Shown: one piece after another, positions 1 to 5,918 of the stretch
Numbering within the stretch: the stretch's first letter is position 1
Layout: the number at the start of each line of letters is the position of its first letter
Assembly: GCA_030693565.1 (NCBI GenBank)
Contig: JAUYAJ010000656.1
Span: 1 to 7,432 of the forward strand
Source of the DNA: Rubrivivax sp.
GTDB taxonomy: Bacteria > Pseudomonadota > Gammaproteobacteria > Burkholderiales > Burkholderiaceae_C
Direction: 5' to 3'
Length of the DNA: 7,432 bases
Translations under genes and position numbers: made by a program
Notes under the pieces: generated by a model
The model's input: only the letters and a program-made list of their open reading frames with translations
What the model was told of the DNA's origin: nothing
Database searches by the model: none

Positions 1-1532
1 TGGTGCTGGCGCAGCGCAGCCGCCACGCCGCGCAGCAGGAGTCGAACCGGCAGACCGAAGCGCTGCAGCGCGAGATCGCGTCCCACGCCCACACCGACGG
101 CCCGCTCCAGCAGGCCCAGCGCGAGGCCGAGCGCGCCAAGCTGCATGCCGAGGCGGCGAACCGTGCCAAGAGCCGCTACATCACCACCATCAGCCACGAG
201 CTGCGCACACCGCTCAACAGCATCCTCGGTTATGCCCAGTTGCTCGAAGAAGACGACGCGATGCCGGCGCACCGGCGCCAGGCGGTGAGCGTGATCCGGC
301 GCGGCGGCGACCACTTGCTGAGCCTGATCGAAGGCACGCTGGACATCGCCCGCATCGAGAGCGGCAAGCTGGCGCTGGAGGTGCGCGCGATGCGCTTTGC
401 CGACGGCCTGGCCGAGATCGCGCGCCTGTTCGAGCTGCAGGCGGCCGGGCGCGGCATCGGCTTTCGCTTCGAGGTCGTCGGCATGCTGCCGGTGGCCGTG
501 CGCGGCGACGAAAAGCGGCTGCGCCAGATCCTCATCAACCTGCTTGGCAACGCCGTCAAGTTCACCGCCCAGGGGCAGGTGACGCTGCGTGTGCAGCACC
601 AGCGCGACATGGCGCGTTTCGAGATCGAGGACAGCGGCCCGGGCATGACGGCTGACGAGCTGGCGCGTGTCTTCGAGCCTTTCGAGCGCGGCTCGGCGGC
701 CAGCGGCATGTCGGCCGGCAGCACCGGCCTCGGGTTGACGATCGCGCGCATGCTGACCGAGCTGATGGGCGGCGAGCTGACGGTGCGCAGCACGCCGGGG
801 CAGGGCAGCGTGTTCACGATCCGCCTGTTCCTGCCTGAGCTGGCGGCGGCGCCGCCCGGCGCCGACAACCAGCGTGCGCAGCGCACCGGCTACGCCGGGC
901 CGCGCCGGCGCATCCTGGTGGTCGACAACGAAGAGGCCGACCGCCGGCTGCTGGTCGACGTGCTGCAGCCGCTGGGCTTCGAGGTGCTGACCGCCGCCAG
1001 CGGTGAAGACGCGCTGGCCCAGCTGGCGGCGTCAGCGCCGCTGGACGCGGTCTTCATGGACCTTGCGATGCCTGGCATCGACGGCTGGGAGACGCTGCGC
1101 CGCATGCGCGCGGCCGGCTTGACGATGGCGGCCGCGGTGGTCTCGGCCAACGCCTTCGACAAGCGGCTGGACAACGACGTCGGCCTGCCCAGCGAGGACT
1201 TCATCGTCAAGCCGGTGCGTGTGGCTGAACTGCTGGACTGGCTGGGCCAGCGGCTGGGGCTGCAGTGGCAGCTGGCTGCGCCGCTGCCAACCCCGGCCTC
1301 GCCCGCGGCGGCGGGCAGCTCACCACCGCCGGCGGCACAGCTGCGCATGCTGCGCGACGCGGTGGGCCTGGGCCATGTGCGCGGCATCGGGCGCCAGCTC
1401 GACGCCATCGAAGCCGCCGACCCGGCGCAGGCCGGCTTCGTCGCCCGCCAGCGCCTGCTGGCGCGCCAGTTCCACTTTGACGCCATGACCGAACACATCG
1501 ACAAGGCCTTGCATGAAGCCCGAACACTCTGA
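1..1532 (+). CDS. Hybrid sensor histidine kinase/receiver protein, 3' part (5' end outside window)
   Basis: This is an inner-membrane-type hybrid kinase that would autophosphorylate on His and pass the phosphoryl group to its own receiver Asp. The frame is open to the left edge, so the GTG at position 3 is probably internal. Counting that codon as residue 1: residues 10-58 are a charged, probably coiled-coil linker. HisKA has SHELRTPLN with phospho-acceptor H65. The ATPase has N box N183, G1 box DSGPGM (210-215), F box FEPF (224-227), G2 box TGLGL (241-245) and TPGQGS (264-269). A receiver covers about 303-418, with phospho-acceptor D353, switch residue S381 and K403. The acid pocket reads VVDNE, with Asn309 where the second Asp is usual. 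After a Pro/Ala linker, residues 443-507 form a helical tail without an Hpt-like AHxLKG motif. The sensor is missing; similar proteins often carry a 7TM-DISM region, which is inference. The gene overlaps the next regulator gene by 20 nt, suggesting a cognate pair. Confidence 0.93.
   Translation, partial: VLAQRSRHAAQQESNRQTEALQREIASHAHTDGPLQQAQREAERAKLHAEAANRAKSRYITTISHELRTPLNSILGYAQLLEEDDAMPAHRRQAVSVIRRGGDHLLSLIEGTLDIARIESGKLALEVRAMRFADGLAEIARLFELQAAGRGIGFRFEVVGMLPVAVRGDEKRLRQILINLLGNAVKFTAQGQVTLRVQHQRDMARFEIEDSGPGMTADELARVFEPFERGSAASGMSAGSTGLGLTIARMLTELMGGELTVRSTPGQGSVFTIRLFLPELAAAPPGADNQRAQRTGYAGPRRRILVVDNEEADRRLLVDVLQPLGFEVLTAASGEDALAQLAASAPLDAVFMDLAMPGIDGWETLRRMRAAGLTMAAAVVSANAFDKRLDNDVGLPSEDFIVKPVRVAELLDWLGQRLGLQWQLAAPLPTPASPAAAGSSPPPAAQLRMLRDAVGLGHVRGIGRQLDAIEAADPAQAGFVARQRLLARQFHFDAMTEHIDKALHEARTL
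1503..1506 (+). promoter_or_regulatory. Shine-Dalgarno-like AAGG for the response regulator, inside the upstream kinase gene
   Basis: AAGG sits 6 nt before the ATG at 1513, within the last codons of the hybrid kinase. It is a modest match, but its position supports the chosen start and re-initiation by ribosomes finishing the kinase at 1532. Confidence 0.45.
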
Positions 1533-2493
1533 ACCCTTGGCCGACGCGCTGCGCAGCAGTGCCGACGTCGTGCTCGTCGTCGACGACGTCGCTGACAACA
1601 TCGCCCTGCTCAATGACGCGCTCGACGAAGCCGGCTACACCGTGCTGGTGGCGACCTCGGGCGAAGCGGCGCTGGCGCTGGCCGCGCGCGTGCTGCCCGA
1701 CATCGTGCTGCTCGACGCGGTGATGCCCGGCATCGACGGCTTCGAGGTCGCGCGCCGGCTCAAGGCCGACGCCGAGACCGCCGCCATCCCCATCGTCTTC
1801 ATGACCGGGCTGACCGAAACCGAGCATGTGGTGGCGGCTTTCGCCGCCGGCGGCACCGACTACGTGACCAAGCCGATCCGCCCGCGCGAAGTGCTGGCGC
1901 GCATCGCCACCCATTTGCAGACGGCGCGCAGCCAGCAACAGGCGCGGCACGCGCTCGACGCCTTCGGCCATGCCACGCTGGTGGTGCGCGAGCGCGACGG
2001 CCGGCGCATCTGGCAGACCGCGCTGGCGCGCCAGCTGCTGGCCGACCATTTCGGCGGTGGTGAGGTGGGCCTGCCGCCGGAGGTGGTTTTCTGGGTCGCG
2101 CGCGAATCGCTGCGCCGGCGCGCCGGCGCCTTGCCGCTCACGCTGACGGTGGCGCGCGGTGCGCGGCGCATCACCTTCGCGCTGCACGCGATGCCCGAGC
2201 ACAGCTTCGAGGACGGCGGCGACGGCGAGTGGCTGATCGTGATGCGCGAGAGTGACGACGCTGCCATCGTCGAGGCGATGACGCTGGCTTTCGGCGTCAC
2301 CGCGCGCGAATCCGAGGTGCTGTACTGGGTGGTCAAAGGCAAGACCAACCGCGACATCGGCGACATCCTGGGCACCAGCCCGCGCACCGTGACCAAGCAC
2401 CTGGAACATGTGTTCGCCAAGCTCGGCGTCGAGACCCGCACCGCGGCGGCGGCGCTGGCGATGAGCCGGGTGGGCGCGCTGGCGCGGCCCTGA
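1513..2493 (+). CDS. LuxR/FixJ-type response regulator transcription factor
   Basis: This is a 326-residue DNA-binding response regulator, probably cytoplasmic and activated by phosphorylation. The receiver spans about 18-135, with acid pocket D24/D25, phospho-acceptor D68 in LLDAVMPGIDG, switch T98 and K120 (TKP), all intact. Residues 259-321 are a LuxR/GerE helix-turn-helix: the visible signature runs T-R-E-E-V-L-W-V, then GKTN-IG-IL, then SPRTV-KHL and FAKLGV-TRTAAA. Between them, about 145-250 is a region I cannot assign with certainty; it has a short PAS-like flavour (VVRERDGRRIWQT, a run of beta-like segments, then WLIVMRE). The ATG at 1513 is chosen because it follows an AAGG six nt upstream and places about 18 residues before the receiver. 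Its start lies inside the 3' end of the hybrid kinase gene, implying translational coupling and a shared pathway. Its targets cannot be read from this window. Confidence 0.93.
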   Translation: MKPEHSEPLADALRSSADVVLVVDDVADNIALLNDALDEAGYTVLVATSGEAALALAARVLPDIVLLDAVMPGIDGFEVARRLKADAETAAIPIVFMTGLTETEHVVAAFAAGGTDYVTKPIRPREVLARIATHLQTARSQQQARHALDAFGHATLVVRERDGRRIWQTALARQLLADHFGGGEVGLPPEVVFWVARESLRRRAGALPLTLTVARGARRITFALHAMPEHSFEDGGDGEWLIVMRESDDAAIVEAMTLAFGVTARESEVLYWVVKGKTNRDIGDILGTSPRTVTKHLEHVFAKLGVETRTAAAALAMSRVGALARP

Positions 2494-2506
2494 TCGCCAG
2501 GGATCG

Positions 2507-5461
2507 TCAGCCCGCCAGCGGGCCGACGCCGAGCTGGTCGTGCAGCAAGGCGTCGAAGGCTGCCAGGTCGATCGGCTTGCTGAGGTGGGCCACGAAGCCG
2601 GCGGCCAGCGCGCGGCGGCTGTCGCTGGGCATCGCGTGGGCCGTGAGCGCGGCGGCCGGGATGTCGCAGGTGCGCGCGTCCGCACGCAGGGCTTGCAGCA
2701 AAGCGTAGCCGTCCATGTCGGGCAGGCCGATGTCGAGCAGGATGAGGTCGGGCCGATGGCGCTGCGCCAGCTCAAGCCCGCGCCGCGCCGAACTGGCGCT
2801 GTACAGCTGCAAGCCGACATGGCGCTCGACGAACTGCTGCACCAGCCGCAGGTTGGCGGCGTTGTCCTCGACGTAGAGCAGCGTGCCCAGCAGCGGCGGC
2901 GCAGGCACAGCGTAGTCGGACAGCGGTGTGGCTGGGGCAGGAGTGTGCGCCGCATCGCCGCGCGGCAACTCGACCCAGAATTCGCTGCCGACACCGCGCA
3001 CGCTGTCGACGCCGATGCGCCCGTCCATCAGGCCGACCAGGCGCTGGCAGATGCTCAGCCCGATGCCCGTGCCTTCGACCGAACCGAATTCGGCGCCGAG
3101 CCGGTTGAAGGGTTCGAAGACCTGCGACAGCTGCCGGCCCTCGATGCCGACACCGGTGTCGCGCACGCCGATGCGCACGCGCTGGCCGTCCAGCGCCAGC
3201 GCCGACAACTGCACGCTGCCGCCGGCGACGTTGTACTTGATGGCGTTGGACACCAGGTTGACCAGCACCTGCTTGAGGCGGACGCGATCGGCGCGCACAT
3301 GCTGGCTGCGGTCGGCCGATGGCGACAGGCGCACACCGCGCGTGGCTGCCAGCGGCTGCAACAGCGTCAGCACCTCGCCTTCGAGGTCGGCCAGCGCCAG
3401 CACCTCGGTGGCCAGCGTCATGCGCCCGGATTCGACATGCGCCAGGTCGAGCACATCGTTGATCAACTCCAGCAAGTGGCGGCCGGCGCCGAGCATTTCT
3501 TTGACGAAGCGGCGCGAGCCGGTCGACAACTCTCTGTCGAGCTCGAGCAGCTGCGAAAAGCCGAGGATGGCGTTCATCGGCGTGCGCAGCTCGTGGCTCA
3601 TGCGCGACAGGAACTCACTCTTGGCGCGGCTGGCCGCCTGGGCGCTGTCGCGCGCCAGCACCAGTTCGTGCGAACGTTCCTCGACCAGCAGTTCAAGTTC
3701 GTCGCGGTGGCGTGCCAGTTCTTGTTCGGCACGTTTGCGGCGCGTGATGTCCTCGACGATGGTGAAAAAACGCGCCACCTTGCCGTCGGCGCCGCGCTCG
3801 CAGCGCACGGCGATGGCGGCGTACAGCAAGCTGCCGTCTTTGCGGATGAAGCGCTTGTCGAGCGTGTAGCCGTCGATCTCACCGGCCATTGTGCGCTCGA
3901 ACTCGCGCTCGTTGGCGGGCAAGTCCTCGGGCAGCGTCAGCTCGGCCCAGCTGATCGACTGCAATTCCTGCGCGCTATAGCCCAGCATTTCCGCCAAGCG
4001 CTGGTTGGCCTGGCTCCAGCGTTTGTCGGGCAGCGCAATCGCCATCCCGACCAGCCCGGCTTCGAAGAATTTGCGGAAGCGCTGTTCGCTCTGGCGCAGT
4101 GCCAGATCGGCGAGTTTGCGGCCGGTGATGTCGCGCGATATGACGATGAAGTGATCGCGCGGCGCCGAGTCTTTCTTCATCTTCGCGATCGACAGCTCGA
4201 ACCAGCGTTCCTGGCCTTGCAGCGTCAGCTGCAACTGGGCACCGCTGTCGGTGCCCTTGATCGCGGCGGCCTGCAAGGCGCTGATGACGGTGTTGGCGGC
4301 CGCCGCCGGCATCAACTCGTGCACGGTGCGCCCGATCAGCTGTTCGGCCGGCATCGGCAGCAATTCGGTCTGGTTGGCCCAGCAGTCGTGGTAACGGCCT
4401 TCGCCATCGACCTCGAACAAGAGGTCGGGAACCGCTTCCAGCGTCGCATTCAGCTGCGACAAGGCGCGGTCGCTGGCCTGGCGGATGCGGTCCATCGTCT
4501 GCATGGAATGTTGCAGCTCGGCGGTCTTGGCGGCGACGCGGCGGCGCAGGCTGAGGTTCCAGGCGATCAGCGTCAGCGCGGCCAGCGCCAGCGCCAGCAA
4601 CGCAGCCGCAGCGTAGGGCGCGTAAGACCACAGGCTGCGGCCGTTGAGCGGCGCGCCAAACCATTGGTCGTCGATCCGCTGGCGCTCAGCGGCGCTGATC
4701 TGCGCAAAGCCGTCTTCGACGATGGCCAGCAAGGCGGCGTCGCCTTTGCGCACGGCGCGGTGGAATTCGCCGCTGTACAAAGGCAGGGACTGGCGGAATT
4801 GATCTGCCAGGCCGAGCTGGTGCAGCAGGTAGCGCGCCGGTGGCTGGTCGACGCAGAACACCAGCATGTCGCCGCGCGCGGCGGCCTCGATCACCGCGGT
4901 GTAGCTCGGATAGGCCTTCAAGCTGTCGACGCCGCGCTGGCGCAGCACGTCGATGCAGGCGTCGCCGGCTTTGACGCCAACCGTGAAGCCCTTGAGCGAG
5001 TCGGCATTGACGATGCCGCTGAGGCTTTGGTGGAAGTAGATCGGCACATCGAGCCGGGCATAGGGCGCGCTGAAGTCGTACTGGCGCTGGCGCTGCGCGG
5101 TGACGAAGACGGTGTCGATGACGTCGGCCTTGCCGGCCAGCATTTGTTCCTGGGCCAGCGCCCAGTCCTTGGCCTGCAGGTCGACGGCGATGCCGGTGCG
5201 CTGGGCCCACAGCGTCCACAAGTCTTTGACGATGCCGCGCAACTCGCCGCTGGCGTCGCGGAAGATGTAGGGCGGGTAGTTGTCGTCGGTGACGACGATC
5301 AGCGACTGCGGCCGTGAGGGCGCCACCTGAGCCCAGGCCAAGGACGCCGCGAGCAGCAGGCTCAGCAGCAGCCACCACAGCCGCCAAAAGCGGCGCGGCC
5401 CGCGCCGCGCTGACGCTGCGGATCTTCGTTGAAGTCCAACGCCAGACCACCGGATGTGCAT
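2507..5461 (-). CDS. Hybrid sensor histidine kinase with periplasmic solute-binding (Venus-flytrap) sensor and two PAS domains
   Basis: This 984-residue inner-membrane kinase should sense a small periplasmic ligand. In order: a basic N-region with Arg-rich stretch (4-29), a hydrophobic signal/anchor (about 28-44, possible cleavage after AWA), and an SBP_bac_3-type sensor (about 53-268; DNYPPY, YDFSAPYAR). A membrane span follows (about 280-302), then two PAS-type domains (about 335-447, ending ISRDITGRK, and 457-576, ending VEDITRRKRAEQ) and a coiled coil (577-612). HisKA has H623 in MSHELRTPMN. The ATPase shows N739, DTGVGI (768-773), FEPF (782-785) and EGTGIGLS. The terminal receiver (about 859-975) has E865/D866, D910, T940 and K962. 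This is BvgS/EvgS-like in layout, but with one flytrap and no Hpt. The ATG at 5461 follows a good GGAAGGG; the frame upstream of it is low-complexity Arg/Pro-rich shadow. Codons 6-17 are unusually A/T-ending. The ligand and partner regulator are unknown; an amino acid is a reasonable guess from the SBP_bac_3 family. Confidence 0.93.
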   Translation of the reverse strand: MHIRWSGVGLQRRSAASARRGPRRFWRLWWLLLSLLLAASLAWAQVAPSRPQSLIVVTDDNYPPYIFRDASGELRGIVKDLWTLWAQRTGIAVDLQAKDWALAQEQMLAGKADVIDTVFVTAQRQRQYDFSAPYARLDVPIYFHQSLSGIVNADSLKGFTVGVKAGDACIDVLRQRGVDSLKAYPSYTAVIEAAARGDMLVFCVDQPPARYLLHQLGLADQFRQSLPLYSGEFHRAVRKGDAALLAIVEDGFAQISAAERQRIDDQWFGAPLNGRSLWSYAPYAAAALLALALAALTLIAWNLSLRRRVAAKTAELQHSMQTMDRIRQASDRALSQLNATLEAVPDLLFEVDGEGRYHDCWANQTELLPMPAEQLIGRTVHELMPAAAANTVISALQAAAIKGTDSGAQLQLTLQGQERWFELSIAKMKKDSAPRDHFIVISRDITGRKLADLALRQSEQRFRKFFEAGLVGMAIALPDKRWSQANQRLAEMLGYSAQELQSISWAELTLPEDLPANEREFERTMAGEIDGYTLDKRFIRKDGSLLYAAIAVRCERGADGKVARFFTIVEDITRRKRAEQELARHRDELELLVEERSHELVLARDSAQAASRAKSEFLSRMSHELRTPMNAILGFSQLLELDRELSTGSRRFVKEMLGAGRHLLELINDVLDLAHVESGRMTLATEVLALADLEGEVLTLLQPLAATRGVRLSPSADRSQHVRADRVRLKQVLVNLVSNAIKYNVAGGSVQLSALALDGQRVRIGVRDTGVGIEGRQLSQVFEPFNRLGAEFGSVEGTGIGLSICQRLVGLMDGRIGVDSVRGVGSEFWVELPRGDAAHTPAPATPLSDYAVPAPPLLGTLLYVEDNAANLRLVQQFVERHVGLQLYSASSARRGLELAQRHRPDLILLDIGLPDMDGYALLQALRADARTCDIPAAALTAHAMPSDSRRALAAGFVAHLSKPIDLAAFDALLHDQLGVGPLAG
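2510..2523. terminator. Short GC-rich inverted repeat at the convergent gene junction
   Basis: GCCCGC-CA-GCGGGC can form a 5-6 bp stem, located at the tail-to-tail junction between the response regulator (stop 2491-2493) and the flytrap kinase (stop 2507-2509). It lies downstream of the regulator and within the last codons of the kinase. No T-tract follows on either strand, so it is at best a weak or Rho-assisted terminator. The 13 nt between the stops hold nothing else. Confidence 0.2.
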
Positions 5462-5467
5462 GCCGGA

Positions 5468-5474
5468 CCCTTCC
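5468..5474 (-). promoter_or_regulatory. Ribosome binding site of the flytrap hybrid kinase
   Basis: On the - strand GGAAGGG lies 6 nt before the ATG at 5461. It is the best Shine-Dalgarno match near the gene and decides the start: the open frame continues 125 codons further upstream with no comparable site and with sequence that overlaps the sui1 gene. Confidence 0.7.
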
Positions 5475-5477
5475 ACG

Positions 5478-5489
5478 CCGGCGCGCCGG
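5478..5489. repeat. 12-bp perfect palindrome in the sui1-kinase gap
   Basis: CCGGCGCGCCGG is a perfect palindrome just upstream of the kinase ribosome binding site, in the 71-nt gap between sui1 and the kinase. It could be an operator half-site pair or an mRNA hairpin, but at this base composition a 12-bp palindrome of only G and C may well arise by chance. The rest of the gap (5462-5532) shows no convincing promoter. Confidence 0.3.
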
Positions 5490-5532
5490 GTGTCGGCGCG
5501 GGCGCTGCAATGTACCGCGTCGGCGGCTGCGT

Positions 5533-5892
5533 TCAGCCGCCCGATCGCTTGGCGCTCACGCCCTCGCTGGCCAGCGCAGCCAGCACGCGCTCGACATGGT
5601 CGCCTTGGACCTCGACCACGCCGTCTTTCACCGTGCCGCCGGTGCCGCAGGCTGCGCGCAGCCGCTTGCCCAGGGCGTCGATCTCGGCGGCGGCCAGGCT
5701 CAGGCCGCGCACCAGGGTCACGGTCTTGCCGCCGCGGCCTTTGCTCTCGCGGCTGACGCGCACGCCGCCGGGGCTGGGCGCTGGCTTGACGGCGGCGCAG
5801 CGGCAGTCGGCCTGGGCCTGCCGACAGGCCGGGCACATGCGGCCGCGGTCGGTGGAGTAGACGAGGCCGCCGGCCGTTGGGGTCTTCTTCAT
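5533..5892 (-). CDS. yciH: SUI1/YciH family (eIF1-like) translation initiation factor homologue
   Basis: This 119-residue cytoplasmic protein belongs to the bacterial SUI1/YciH family, related to eukaryotic and archaeal eIF1/aIF1. That family binds the small ribosomal subunit and influences start-codon and initiator selection; its bacterial role is less settled. The start LVYSTDRGRM (10-19) is typical of YciH. The SUI1 fold covers about 44-117, with the basic loop RESKGRGGKTVTLVRG (48-63), CGTGGTVKDG (82-91) and EVQGDH (94-99). Four cysteines, CPAC (20-23) and CRC (30-32), form a possible small metal-binding knuckle absent from E. coli YciH as I recall it. The ATG at 5892 is set by this conserved N-terminus; the open frame upstream is shadow of the SNF2 gene. 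There is no good Shine-Dalgarno (only AAAGCGAA), so translation may depend on ribosomes leaving the SNF2 stop 26 nt upstream. Confidence 0.92.
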   Translation of the reverse strand: MKKTPTAGGLVYSTDRGRMCPACRQAQADCRCAAVKPAPSPGGVRVSRESKGRGGKTVTLVRGLSLAAAEIDALGKRLRAACGTGGTVKDGVVEVQGDHVERVLAALASEGVSAKRSGG

Positions 5893-5918
5893 TGGGATTC
5901 GCTTTGTGTGCAGCGTTC

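Noticed and set aside
1575..1588. 14-bp palindrome CGTCGTCGACGACG
   Set aside because: It falls on the Val-Val-Asp-Asp codons of the receiver acid pocket; explained by coding repetition of GTC and GAC.
1207..2994. 595-codon open frame on the - strand across the two-component genes
   Set aside because: It spans three real genes in other frames, crosses their boundaries and gives only low-complexity sequence.
2540..5317. 925-codon open frame on the + strand opposite the flytrap kinase
   Set aside because: It lies entirely antisense to a gene with complete domain motifs. Its translation is Gln/Ala/His/Arg-rich low complexity with no recognisable motif, as expected from the antisense of G/C-ending codons.
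5363..5413. Possible twin-arginine (Tat) signal in the kinase N-terminus (RRFWRL)
   Set aside because: It lacks the S/T-R-R-x-F-L-K pattern; the Arg-rich stretch is better explained as the positive N-region of a Sec signal/anchor.
5509..5537. Possible sigma70 promoter before the flytrap kinase (- strand TACATT with CTGAAC 16 nt upstream)
   Set aside because: Only 4 of 6 and 3 of 6 matches to consensus; not better than chance, so not listed as a feature.
5462..5836. Upstream extension of the flytrap kinase frame to 5836
   Set aside because: The extra 125 codons are Arg/Pro/Ala-rich, overlap the sui1 gene in another frame and would bury the signal/anchor. The ATG at 5461 has a good ribosome binding site.
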